Source: Epiperipatus broadwayi
Lineage: Eukaryota > Onychophora > Udeonychophora > Euonychophora > Peripatidae
Length of the DNA stretch: 64,000 bases
Direction of reading: 5' to 3'
Assembly: GCA_028023455.1 (NCBI GenBank)
Contig: JAQFVV010006719.1
Location: 186,001-250,000, forward strand
Under the pieces are notes generated by a model. That model was not told the DNA's origin, did not search any database, and saw only the letters and a list, made by a program, of their open reading frames with translations. The position numbers were made by a program, and so were the translations under genes. Positions 1 through 11,472 of the stretch are shown piece by piece; the first letter of the stretch is position 1, and every line of letters starts with the position of its first letter.

Positions 1-1077
1 TCATTTCTATACAAAATCTTTTATACTTACTTCAATAAATTAAACTTGATTTCTTTTTAATTTAATTTTACAAATGAAACACATTCTAAAAAACCATATT
101 TGAATGTTACAAATATTAAAAAAAGGGTTGTAGTAAGAACAAGGGTCATTCAGCCATCTGAAAGGAAAACAAGTTTTGAGAAAATCAACAAAATGTTTTT
201 GCTTAAAATGTTTTTATTTTAATGTGACTGAATATGTGGATTTCTGATAAATCTATCAAATGCTGCTTTAAAATCTTAAATTTGCTTTATAATTTTTAGA
301 ATAATATCTCAAAAGGCTCAAACACTGTTTCAATTCTTACAGGTCAGGTGATGACATACATGATCAGTTTCATATATGCATTTCATCTTACATCATAATT
401 TTTTTTGTTAACTATGATTAAATTCTACTTCAAAAAATAAAACATATATGAATAAAATCCAAATGTATGTGTATTCTTTTTATTTTAAACAAGTATTAAT
501 AAAATATTGTATAAAAATAATCAGAAATATTTAACAAACTAGCAAAAAAAAAACATTTTTTATTCAAAATTGTCTCAAATTACTCTTATAAATGCTTGAT
601 TACAAAGAACTAAAACTGACAATACCATGAAGATTGTCCTATTTTTAAAGAACAATTGAAGTAATTCTTTGATGTTTTACTGAACAGTCTGGCAAGTACT
701 GACTTCTTCAGATTCTGTTTTGAATTAATAAATCAATAATAATAAGACTGCAGTATATAAAAAACTATTTTAATATGAATGAAGATAACTAAAAGAGTGG
801 TCTTAAGCATAGAATTATCATGTTATTTCAGAAGTAAACAAACCATGCAAATTATGGGAGCAAATAGTAATTATTAAAGAAAAATATATTTTTTTCTCTT
901 TCTCTTGATTTTTTTGGTACTTATGCATTTTCCTGTCTACCAAGTTTGGCAGCTATATTTTTTATTAAATATACAGTCTCAGGGGCATAGAAGTATTTTT
1001 GCCATTTTTCTATTATCAAATATATATTAGTTTTAAATTCATTCAGAAGGTTTATTAGAAGAAAAAAAACAATAAAT
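1..1077. other. AT-rich sequence, no gene seen
   Basis: No coding region, RNA gene or clear repeat boundary is visible. The stretch has many A and T homopolymers and stop codons in all frames. Confidence 0.6.
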
Positions 1078-1620
1078 AAAGTGGAATACATGTAAATGCT
1101 GATGTCTACATATATTAAAACAATAATGAAATATCCACATCTTTCTTTATAATTGATGCATATTTAGATTTTTCACATTTTTTAAATTTATTTTTAGATT
1201 AATAAGTTGAAGTCTGCAATAATAGACACAATATGTTACATTATGTTTGTATTTTTATACAAAGTAAATATTATAACTTGTAAGTGCAGATATCAATATA
1301 TATTAAAATAGTACTCAAATCTCCTCACCCTTCTTTATGAATAATGTGTATAAAGATGTTCCATGTATTTTAAAATTAATAAGTTGATGTCTGCATTAGC
1401 AGACATGATATGACACTTTATATTTGTATTTTTTTAATTTTATACAAAGTAAATATTATAACCTGTATATGCCAATGTCAATATATCTTTAAAGTAATCA
1501 AGAATCCTTGCTTATTCTTCTTTATAAATAATTCATATAAAGATATTTCATGTATTCTTTTATTATTTTTAGATTAATAAGTTGTAGTCTGCATTATGGA
1601 CAGATATGATACCTTACATT
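1078..1620. repeat. Tandem array, about 183-bp unit, three diverged copies
   Basis: Unit starts are recognisable at about 1078, 1261 and 1446 from the shared string AAAGTAAATATTATAAC (variant in the first copy). Each unit then carries a recurring AATAAGTTG-A/T-GTCTGCA block (about 1200, 1377 and 1575). The spacing is 183-198 bp. Copies differ by substitutions and small indels, so the array is old. No coding capacity and no hammerhead core was found. An HH-A repeat begins directly after it. Confidence 0.7.
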
Positions 1621-1640
1621 TTTTATCTTTATATTAATAT

Positions 1641-2272
1641 TAAGCCAATAAACATCACATGACCACCTCTTCTTATGCTTGTGTATAACTGTTGTTAAAA
1701 TAGGCAAAACTCACTATACATATTGTCATACACAGCAAGCTAGAGTAATCAATGGATGCCAGAAGACTTGTGCATAAAATCCTCATCTAGTGCATACTCA
1801 TGCAATATCCCAGACTAGTTTCTGGCTTATGGCCTTTGTCAATGAGAAGCCTTGGATCTGAGAGCACTGCACCTAGATCTTAGGATCTAATGTAACCCTC
1901 CAGCAGCCATATTTTATCTCCACTTAACTACAAAACTATGAGATAAACTGAAAACACCATAATGTTTTCAATCCAAGCCCATTAGCTTATATAGTCATAT
2001 GGGTCTGAATCCAGTTCAGTACCCATACATTTTGGTGTCTTTGGTTCTTTAATAACCACAGCCACCACTATCCTATTAGGCAGGATTGGTTATAAGCCAA
2101 TAAACATCACATGATCACCTCTTCTTATGCTTGTGTATAACTGTTGTCTGGGGATATTGGATGAGTAGGCATTAGATGGGGATTTTATGCACAAGCCTTC
2201 TGGCATCCATTGATTACTCTAGCTTGCTGTGTGTGGCAATATGTATAGTGAGTTTTGCCTAAATACAATTAA
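1641..2272 (-). mobile_element. HH-A fold-back repeat, copy 1
   Basis: This copy contains one full minus-oriented unit (about 452 bp, measured between two copies of AAGCCAATAAACATCACATG at 1642 and 2094). It is followed from 2149 by an inverted segment that ends in GAGTTTTGCCT, mirroring AGGCAAAACTC at 1702. The outer arms therefore form an inverted repeat of about 110 bp. The minus strand holds a decayed hammerhead near 1806-1860, where the CUGACGA core has become UUGACAA. The change from direct to inverted orientation falls at GTC/TGGGG (2148/2149), the position equivalent to the ribozyme cleavage site in copy 4. No protein is encoded and no TSD was found. Confidence 0.75.
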
Positions 2273-3540
2273 TTTTTGCAGAAATGTTTTTTTTTAATTA
2301 ATTTTTAATATTCTTATTACCAATTTTTTTTAAATGTCTCTGAAACTGTTTATTTATAAAATAATAATGAAAAAACAATGGCTATTAAGCTTAATAGACA
2401 CAGGAAAACGCACAAGTACCGATTTTTTTTTTTTTTCAGTGAAAAACAAGTAGTTTAAATTTATATATAGTTATGTTATTTGTAAATCAGTAGAGTTTTT
2501 GCTTTTTTGTTGTATAAATTTTAATATTTCAAAACATTATTCCATATTATACATATCTTTAATCTTTAGATTCCTAAAATGGTTCACAGTAAATAGCACC
2601 AACAAATTATATATATTTTAAACATGCTTCCAGTCTATTTAAGGTAAGATTTTTTTTTTTAATATAAAATTTAAAAATTGGAATAATTTTTATTCCACAA
2701 ATTAAAATTACATTTTAAATTTTATATCAATTTATTAATGGTCTATATAGCATGTGCAAATTAAAAAAACACAACATACACAAACTAATAAAATATGTTG
2801 ACTTATGCGCATACACTTTTTTTTAATGAAACCATATTGAAAGCTTTGTCCTAAATATATTTATTTTGTTTCTACATTAAGAACAAGTATTTTTTTTTTA
2901 AAAAGCACCCCCCCCCCCAAATCTCCAGATTTATTTTATATAATACTTCTAAAAATCTTTAACATTTCTTCTATCTTTAAAATTTTTCCATACTCTTCAA
3001 CTATTAACTATTTTGCTTTCCTCCCAAATTCTGAACAAAAAACAACAAACTGACTGAAAAATATATATATTTATAATTTCCTTATTTTCTTACGTTCTAT
3101 TTCAGTTAAGGATTTGCTGTCTTCCTATTCTATATTCCTATAATATATATAAATGAACTAAATAATTTATCAAAAGAAAGTTATATGTATGAAAATATTA
3201 AACTGACCACAATAATTCTATAAAATAGTTTAATTAAGACAATTTAAATATCTGACAGAACATAACATATATCAAAGTGTCAAACAGAGAAATTATCCTT
3301 TTAAAAATATAAACAGTTGAGCGTACTTTTGGTGAAGTACCCAAAATCATGACAATAACTTTTTTAAAAAAAAAATATTATTTAATAAAAAAAATTCTGA
3401 AACCACATTCAGTTGAACATTTCTACATCTTCGATTTATTATGCTATTAGAATTACCAATGTACCAAGCCTCCTTAACTTTTCCTATTATTTGATTCTTT
3501 ACCTACAAATTGCTGTGTCTGCAACATCTATATCAAATTA
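2273..3540. other. AT-rich sequence with a poly-C tract, no gene seen
   Basis: Nothing recognisable apart from homopolymers, including a run of ten C at about 2909-2918. Confidence 0.6.
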
Positions 3541-3690
3541 ATCAAGCGGTTCAGGGACAGAGATAGATTGCTGGCTCCGCACTGGCTTTTTCGTGAAACT
3601 TGGGCTAGAGTCACCCTTCCAGAGGGGTGGAGGGCAATGGCCCCCGGTCTCGGAACACAGCAAGTTCTACACAGTGACTGCCTTGCAACA
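3541..3690 (+). other. GC-rich island with a short open frame, unidentified
   Basis: Roughly 130 bp stands out as about half GC against surroundings below 30%. One plus-strand frame stays open from about 3500 to a TAA near 3699 with no ATG at its head. The reading includes Trp-rich and Pro-containing stretches such as LLAPHWLFRETWARV and LPEGWRAMAPG, unlike the Phe/Ile/Lys-rich frames elsewhere. It could be an isolated exon, a gene relic, or part of an unknown GC-rich SINE. I recognise no family. Confidence 0.35.
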
Positions 3691-3699
3691 GTGTAAAAA

Positions 3700-4459
3700 G
3701 AATATAGCTATGTACAGATAAACACGTTTCAATTGCATCTAATAAATTTTAATTTATTTTAATAAAAAAAAAGATCATGTCTAAATTTTTTCTCATGATT
3801 AAAAGAAACCAGAGTTAAATTGAGAATTAAGTTAGATTTTTTTATACTAAGAAATCTATTATCTCAATCACACAGACAAACTAGCCTTAGTTTCATTGCA
3901 GCAATAAAACAAATACTTTGACATTCTTCAATCTATTTAAAGTCAGAGAAGACTTGAATCCAAAATTAATACATTGATATACATGTGCATTATTATTTAC
4001 AGTTTAGACACAAAGTTTATTTATATTTTTGAATGTATGTATTTAGTATAACAGAAAAAAAAAACAACTTTAATCCACTGACATATTTCTTATCTATTAA
4101 TGAAAATTTACTCTTCTTTTTATACTTCTGTATTGGAATTTTTTTGCATATAAGACTTTTTATGCACTTGTCCACAATTATTAAGAAAGCAAGTTTCTGA
4201 GTGAAATATTAACAGTTTACTGTACATTTAGATAAAAACTCTTGTCATATATATATATGTGTGTGTGTTGATATTCATTGGTTACAGATATAAATGATAT
4301 AAAAATTATACACAGATGAACCCACAAAGTATACATTTATATATACATGTTGTGTGAGTAAATATATTCTTTAGTTAGTTTATAATTTTTAACATATATA
4401 TAAAGTATAGTATTCTGTACATGTATTCAATATTCAATACCTAGCATTAATATTTACAC
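3700..4459. other. AT-rich sequence, no gene seen
   Basis: Contains a short (AT)n(GT)n microsatellite near 4246-4268. No coding or RNA feature is supported. Confidence 0.6.
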
Positions 4460-4471
4460 TTCTAATGCAGA

Positions 4472-5518
4472 CAAATCCACTTACTTCTGTTTAAACCCTC
4501 TAATCACCACTCCATTCTTTTTTTCTTTTCAAAATATACATTACATATAAACATATAATTCTATAATTAAAACGCTTCAAACAATTAAAAACCTCATTTC
4601 CCTCTTTTCTTTACAAAAACTTTAGTTCTTGTATATACATATCCACTTGTTCCAACGTTTCAACTATTTTTAATTTATAATCATTTTCAAGGATCTAGAA
4701 AAAACATATTACATTATAACAATCTCCACATAATAAAACCAAAAAGACCCAAAAAAACACAAAAAAATATATTAACCCCATAAAATTAAAATAAATAAAA
4801 TACATTAAAAATAAATTAAATTAAAACATAAAATATACACTACACTTACTTGCCTCCCTTCTCAAAAAACTTTCCCTTTTTTGCATTTTCTTTTATCCAA
4901 AATCCAACTATTACAATACAACACTTCTTTCCTTCTTCTTTCCTATACCCTTCAAAATTACATTTATTTCCAAAAATAATTCTTTATGCATTACTTATAA
5001 AGAAAGAATGGTAATAGAGAGTAAATATATAAAAAGATATAAACCTGTTTTGAATAGAATAAATTGGATAAGTAATGCATAAAGAATTATTTTTGGAAAT
5101 AAATGCAATTTTGAAGGGTATAGGAAAGAAGAAGGAAATAAGTGTTTTATTGAAATAGTTGGATTTTGGATAAAAGAAAATGTAAAAAGGGAAAGTTTTT
5201 TGAGAAGGTAGGCAAGTAAGTGTAATGTATATTTTATGTTTTAATTTAATTTACTTTTAAGGTATTTTATTTATTTTAATTTTATGGGGTTTATATATAT
5301 ATTTTTATATTTTTTTGGTCTTTTTGGTTTTATTATGTGGAGATTGTTATAATGTAATATGTTTTTTCTAGATCCTTGAAAATGATTATAAAGTAAAAAT
5401 AGTTGAAACGTTGGAACAAGAGGATATATATATATATACAAGAAATAAAGTTTTTGTAAAGAAAAGAGGAAAATGAGATTTTTAATTGTTTGAAGTGTTT
5501 TAATTATAGAATTATATG
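4472..5518. mobile_element. Large fold-back element with 12-bp TSD, possibly PLE-derived
   Basis: Two inverted arms of about 450 bp (4551-4998 and 5068-5520) flank a 69-bp spacer. They are highly similar over the whole length. Beyond the left arm lies an unpaired extension of about 80 bp (4472-4550). The structure is bounded by a perfect 12-bp direct repeat, TTCTAATGCAGA, at 4460-4471 and 5519-5530, which I read as a target-site duplication. The right arm contains GAAAATGATTATAAAG and then GTTGAAACGTTGGAAC (about 5378-5417), wording reminiscent of PLE 3' ends. That link is an inference. The arms hold no intact ORF. One frame of the right arm gives a short peptide that I could not assign. Confidence 0.75.
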
Positions 5519-5530
5519 TTCTAATGCAGA

Positions 5531-6293
5531 GTATAAAAGATTTCATTTTCTAATGACTAGCCAATACTTTTTCAATGCTGGATATCATAATGATGGCAAA
5601 GCTAATCTGTTTTCATTAATAAAAGACTTATTTATGTATAGATAGAGAGATAGAGATTTTTTTTGCAAACTTAGCTGCATGCTATTTTCATATCTATTTA
5701 TAGTACTATCCATATGCTGTAAATAAAAATAATGTTTGTATAGGTCGTTTTATATTATATGAATAGTGTGTTGTTTATTCTTGGTATATTAGCTGGAGAT
5801 TCTCCACAATAAACTGCAGTTGTGAGTGGTATGTGTGAGTGTGCAGGCCACAAAGACATTTCATCGATGGGGGTGCCATGTTGCTGCAATAAGTAATAAT
5901 ATTGATGTATTAAAAAAATATTTAGATTTCTAAATATCTCCACAATTGCACACCAATTCTGATTATAAATATTTTTATTTAAATATTAGAGAATTACTTT
6001 TTTACTTAGTTTAGTTACAATTATTCTAAATATACTAAATATTACATGCTCTACTAATACATTAAACTGAACAGACTCGTCATCATGTCACAGCAACAAT
6101 TTACCAAAATTTAAATGCAAGTGAAAATGTTTAAATGTCCAAATTACTTTTATTTAAATATCCTAATTTAAATTAAAATGACATATTACTATTAATAATT
6201 TATTTAAAAATAAACTTATTTAAAAACACTGTTTCAATATAATTACGGTAATTCTACAATATGTTGGACAACAGTCATGTAGAAAGTAATTAA
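5531..6293. other. No supported gene
   Basis: The region 5755-5943 has slightly higher GC and an open minus-strand frame of 62 codons with no recognisable domain. The rest is AT-rich without features. Confidence 0.5.
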
Positions 6294-6400
6294 TTTTTTT
6301 TTTTTTTTTGCATATGTCAAATGCATTGACCAGGAAGCTAACCCAGGCCAGCTGTTTGGAAGGCAGCTATGCTAAAACCACTAGGCCACCAATGCTTGAT
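6294..6400 (-). mobile_element. tRNA-derived SINE
   Basis: On the minus strand the sequence starts TCAAGCATTGGTGGCCTAGTGG, so the A-box-like TGGCCTAGTGG fits the polymerase III A box. It then carries a degenerate B-box region and ends in CATATGC plus an A run (T run at 6294-6309 on the plus strand). It is about 105 bp long and matches the other SINEs here in order and in its 3' end. It is diverged, and I found no clear TSD. Confidence 0.7.
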
Positions 6401-6403
6401 GAT

Positions 6404-9180
6404 TTACATTTCTCACTCATATTTTATAAGTATCAGTATATTATGTCTGACGAGGGCATTGGTAGAGTGCCAATTTTCTGAAATACGGGATTGGGACCAA
6501 TTTCGATGTTATATTAAAAAAAAAACTTTTCAAATACTAATATTATCTTTTTAAAGCCAAAAGCACTTTTTTTTAAAAGAACAATATTATTTTTTATACA
6601 TGTTTACTGATATGCTTTTTCTTGAATTCGGATCACGTGAAGTTGTTATTTAGCTAAAATTCATAATTCATCCATAATATTACCCAAATATATCTGAAAA
6701 TTATTAGTTTTTACTGCAGGAAGTTCAAATTTGAGGAAAATAGAAATAGTAAAAGTGCAATTTTTAAAAAAGATATTATTCATCAAAATATTTAATTCTT
6801 AACAATTTTCATTATATCAATATTATATTATTTAATACCATTCTATTAAATATAATAATATAACATTACAATAAAGTGCAAATGTAAGCTACTCATTTTT
6901 AAAAATATATTGAATAAACAATGTAAATAAGAAAATTTAAAATGCCAGATTGTATAATATGTAAAGTATATTATGTACAAAATAATCAAGTTATTAACAA
7001 TGGAATAACAAGCTCATAAAAAAATTAAAAAAACATAAATATATTATTATTGAATGAAATATAACTGTTAATAGAAAACATAAACAAGTTATGCATGAGA
7101 GACTCTGAATTACACAAAAAGTAACTGTGGGATTTTGAAACTAACAATAATTATTTTTAACAATGTGATTGACATGTTAACTTATTATGATTTTAGTAAG
7201 TCCAATGAGTCCAACATATTATAACGGTAGATAAACTAGAAGTATAATTAGTTATATTATAAATGTATATCAGATAAAAATTATTTGAAAATTCTATTAC
7301 TCAGGTAATTAATAACGATTATCGCAAGTTTTTGGAATCATATTATCGCTAATATGTAAATAAAAAAATAAGTGTCAATAATTATCATTTATAAATGTAA
7401 AATTCATTTCATTTTAACTTACAAAATTCATTTCTTGGGAGAAGAAGCATTAAAATTTAATTCACACCAAAATATCTTAACTAAGAGGTGGTCCTGACTG
7501 CAATCCACTGCTTGATGTATTAATAGCAGGAAACTATTTATTTACTAAATTCAGTTATTAAAATACATTATCAGAGAAAAACAAAAAAAAATCTCTGAGT
7601 TTAGCCATTAAAAGATGTAATAAAGATAATGTATAACTATAATATTTCAACAAATAATATAAAGGTGACAAGAAATTAAGCCAGGATAAAAACAAAAATA
7701 TTGAAGTAAGTTTGAGTTACTGGTGACTAAACAAGACTAAAAAAAGACATTAATATATATATTACAATGAATAGTTCACAACTGAAAGAAATCCAAAATA
7801 ACCTTAGGGATATGGCCCAAAAACAGAAGAGGCAACTATAAACATGGACAACAAATCAACTTTTGGAAATAAACTAAAAACTGTATTTACAAGCAAGTGG
7901 TACCACAACTACTTGCATCCACAGTTCCAAATAAATCACATCTACATAGCTAAACCAAACAATTAAAAACTTCAAAAAATGGCATATCAAAAAAAAAAAA
8001 TCAGAAAAATTATATTTTACAAAAATAAATAAATATAATTTAAAAGTAAATGAAATATTTATCTCACTATTATACAAATGCACAAAAATAATATGCCCAA
8101 GAAAAGAATATGTGAATATATATCTAAAAGTGATAAGACACCCCCCCCCCCTATATTTCCCATTGTAAAACTACACACAAAAAATTATCATTTACAACTA
8201 ATTATAGATATTGGAGTATAACAATAATAAAAAATAACTAAAAACGATAGCTCAATCTTGAATTCAAGTAAATTTGGTAATTTAACAATAAATTCATCAC
8301 TTACATTCAGAGATGCTATAAAGATGACAAACATTAATTTTATTTCAGTAGTAAAAATAAAATCAGAAGCTACCTAAATCAAAATCTAATATATAAGCCC
8401 AAATCCAAATTCATGAACATCTTGATAGAGATATCAAGCATAGTCATCTTTGAATACTCAATATTACTTTTTACGACCAATTGTTTAGTAACAATAAGAT
8501 TGTGATATAGGAATCTATGACTATGTAGCAATTTTTTACAGTCTACTAAAGTTCATGAAAATGTTAATATATTAATAATCAAATGATAAAATTAGCTATG
8601 AAGTAGGACAGATCAGATATTCAGAACACTGTCTATCATTACAGTATACATTTGAATACGAGCGAGGGTTCTTTGAATCATTGTAAATCACAATAATATT
8701 TAGCTTTAATAACAGAAAGCAATATGAAAATGGTGCTAGTAAACAATAAAGATAAAAAAAAAAATCTAAGAATTTAAAGCGAATGATGTAACATAATTAT
8801 GTTCAGCAGGCAGAAAGAGTCCTATAAAATTTCTCAAATACAAACGTTCCATGTTTACAAACGGAGGGGGGGGGGCACGTTAAGTAGACTACAATTGAAG
8901 ATATTAATTTAAAAAAAATCTGACATTCACTTTTTTTTAAAAAAAGTTTTCTGTCAGGCAATTTTCAATTCATTTGTGCCCTTTTCTTTTTGCTATAACT
9001 TGATATAATCAAAGTCAGAGTGACTTGATGTCAACATGGGCATAACAACATTATTGGCATCAACATGGGATTTGAGCATTCTATCATCAGATTTTCAATG
9101 GTATGGATGGCTGAAGAGTTGGAGGTTGTAGTTAGATTGAAGCCTGTCCATTAAAGTATAAAGATTTGCTATCTTAATAT
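6404..9180. other. Long AT-rich stretch, no gene seen
   Basis: No coding region or repeat boundary is supported. A CTGACGA followed by a GGCA/TGCC hairpin and a displaced GAAA at about 6450-6490 resembles a broken hammerhead but is not flush. Homopolymer C or G tracts occur near 8142 and 8866. Confidence 0.5.
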
Positions 9181-9194
9181 AAACAGAGCACTGA

Positions 9195-9360
9195 TTATAC
9201 ACATGTGTGGGAGATGATAATCTGATCCAACTGATGAGTGCTAGTTCAGCACGAAATAGGTATATTGGTGATTATTTATCTTTTCTTCATGTGTGTGGAC
9301 ATGTGTATCAGTAGTATAAGATAGTGTGGATAGTTGAAGGTTGCTTGAAAGTCGGAGTTA
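9195..9360 (+). mobile_element. HH-C repeat carrying a complete hammerhead
   Basis: The sequence from GTGTGGGAGATGATAATC through CATGTGTGTGGACATGTG recurs in diverged form at 34,870-34,980. A related version lies at 47,700-47,895. The unit boundaries are not clear here, and the right side ends near a C tract at 9361. It encodes no protein. Its distinguishing content is the hammerhead motif annotated separately. Confidence 0.6.
9217..9275 (+). ncRNA. Hammerhead ribozyme candidate (HH-C, type I)
   Basis: All core parts are in order. CTGATGA is at 9231-9237, stem II is GTGCT/AGCAC (9238-9242 with 9248-9252, five perfect pairs, loop AGTTC), and GAAA is at 9253-9256. Stem III is three pairs with a GG loop, and the cleavage triplet AUA ends at 9264. 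Inner stem I is CCAA/TTGG (9227-9230 with 9265-9268). An outer helix ATAAT/ATTAT (9217-9221 with 9271-9275) closes across an internal loop, as in type I ribozymes with tertiary loop contacts. The AUA site is allowed by the NUH rule but is less common than GUC. Confidence 0.7.
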
Positions 9361-9704
9361 CCCCCCCCCCCATATTTATAATCAAATAAGTATTTTTTTA
9401 AAATAAACGAATCCAGTGTTTATTTGTAAAAATTAAAAAATATATTTGTTATTATATATTTTATTTTTTCTAAGTGGTGAAAACTTAATGATTTGAAACT
9501 GAAGGCATGCAATATAGTTTAAATAACATTATGAATAATTAAAAAATATCTCACTTTTCATTTTTATTTTAGAAGATATATAAGTATGATAAAAAATACT
9601 GTTTTTTTTTTTTTAAAAAAAAAGACTTTAATAAATTACATCTGAAAAGTTAAAAATAAACACACTTTATGGACAAGAAGTAGACTGGCATATACACTGA
9701 AGGC

Positions 9705-10405
9705 TCTAAATTAAAACAGGCAAAACTCTCCATACAGTAGTGCCACTCATTGCAAGTCAGGGTAATCAATGGATGAAAGAAGGTTTATGCATAAAATCCC
9801 TATCTAGGGCCTACTCATGCAATACCCACAGACTAGTTTTTAGCTTGTAGCTTTCATCAGTAAAGAGCCTTGGATATGAGAACACTGCACCTAGATCTTA
9901 GGAATTAATGCAACTCTCCAGGAGCCACCTTTTATCTCTACTTAATTACAAAACTATGAGTCCAAAATTGAAAAAATAATATTTTCAATCTAAGCTCAGT
10001 ACCCATATATTTTGGTGTCTTTGGTTCTTTAATAACCATAACCACCACTATCCTATTAGACAGGATTAGTATTAAACCACTAAATATCACATGGTCACCA
10101 TTTCTTATACTTGCTCAAGCTGTTAAAACAGGCAAAACTCCCCATACAGTAGTACCACTCAGTGCAAGCTAGAGTAATCAATGGATGCAAGAAGATTTTT
10201 GCATAAAATCCCTATCTAGTGGCTTACTCATCCAATATCTGCAGACTAGTTTCTAGTTTGCGGCGTTCATCATTGAGGAGCCTTCTTGCATCCATTGATT
10301 ACTCTGGCTTGCACTGAGTGGCACTACTATATGGAGAGTTTTGCCTCTTTTAACAGGTTGAACAAGCATAAGAAATGTTTATCATGTGATGTTTAGTGGG
10401 TTAAA
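9705..10405 (-). mobile_element. HH-A fold-back repeat, copy 2 (tandem plus inverted)
   Basis: One full minus-oriented unit and part of a second start with CAGGCAAAACTC at 9717 and 10,129, a period of 412 bp. At about 10,283 the sequence switches to the opposite orientation (TTCTTGCATCCATTGATTAC) and runs out through GAGTTTTGCCTC and a TGATGTTTAGTGG end. Two decayed hammerheads are present on the minus strand (about 9,803-9,860 and 10,240-10,290). The first keeps CUGAUGA but has lost the GAAA guanine. The second has AUGAUGA. Tandem 412-bp units with one ribozyme each are the arrangement described for animal retrozymes. Confidence 0.75.
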
Positions 10406-11230
10406 AGTTCTTAATATATAACAATTTTTTTTATCAGTGCCAAAATTTCAGTAATATTCTACTTTCATTGAATGGGTTTAAAAAAATGAAGATTTGATTC
10501 TCATAAGGTATTAATTTTGATCCTTCTATACTCTACTGCCCCAGAACATTTCCTTGCTGATATCCATAAGTTCTCTATCTGGCAGATCTGGACAAAAAAC
10601 TTTCTGTCTTTGACTTAACCAAGAAGTAACTACTCTATTGCAGTCTCTTGTTTAAAAACAAAAAATTCAACCTTATAATTGAATTGTCTATAAAACAAAT
10701 AAATTAATAAATTTAATACTATGAATAACGTTAATATAGCTAATGCAAGTTATTCATAGAATTATATATTTAAAGAAAAGAAGGAAAAATTATAGAATCA
10801 ATAAATTTAATAATAAACTAATTGAAAAGCCATTCAAAATATCAATTCTTTCATGAATTGTTATTAAATATTAGCATTATGTGTGAAGATCTAAGAAAAC
10901 GGATCTAATGATTTCACTTACACCCCAATCATCACATCTACAATCTTTATCGAAAAATAAAAATAAAAATATTTACAAATTACATTAAAACCAACAAATT
11001 CAAACATTTATTGTCATATATAAAAATTCTTGCATTAATTAATTAACTCAATGAAATAAGTTGTTGTGAAATAATAATAAACATGTCATGTCATGTTTAT
11101 TCTTGAAAGAGAAGGGGAGAAATATGGTATTAGATTCAAAGAAGGGGCTATTGTTATAAATAAAAGTTTTGGTAATTAAAAGTATATATTTTAAATACAT
11201 TCTTGAAATGTATGAGTGAACATATATATC
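10406..11230. other. AT-rich sequence, no gene seen
   Basis: A weakly AT-reduced patch near 10,510-10,640 shows no convincing frame. Nothing else is supported. Confidence 0.5.
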
Positions 11231-11472
11231 ACCATGATTATCATCATGTTCAACCATTGTAAATTCACTGTGGAATGAAGGTATCTCCGAGTTCAATCCA
11301 TCTTCTCCGATCTCCAACCTCGCTTCTTTACATCATCGCAGCATGCTTCCTTATTTCATTCATCCATCTCACATGTGGTCTCTTTCTAGGTCTTTTACAA
11401 TCTTTTGCAGTTCACTTTAAGATTTGAACTGTACACCTATTATCATCTCTTCTAGAAATATGTCCAGCCTAA
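11231..11472 (-). pseudogene. RTE LINE, 3' end fragment
   Basis: On the minus strand this aligns by eye with the last 80 or so codons and the ATGATGAT-type tail of the complete RTE at 37,207-40,479. Shared landmarks are the equivalents of AGHISRR, the RPHV-like motif and the GE-F-PQ-like end. The plus strand reads ATTATCATCATG near 11,237 and CATCCATCTCACATGTGGTC near 11,362. It is 5' truncated, as is usual for LINE copies, and has stops and frameshifts. Confidence 0.8.

Noticed and set aside
5755-5943. 62-codon minus-strand frame with unusual composition
   Set aside because: No recognisable domain, no repeat and no splice evidence; too short to support as a gene.
6450-6500. CTGACGA with a following hairpin and GAAA, like a hammerhead
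   Set aside because: GAAA is displaced by eight bases from the hairpin and stem I does not pair, so the motif is not a valid hammerhead as it stands.
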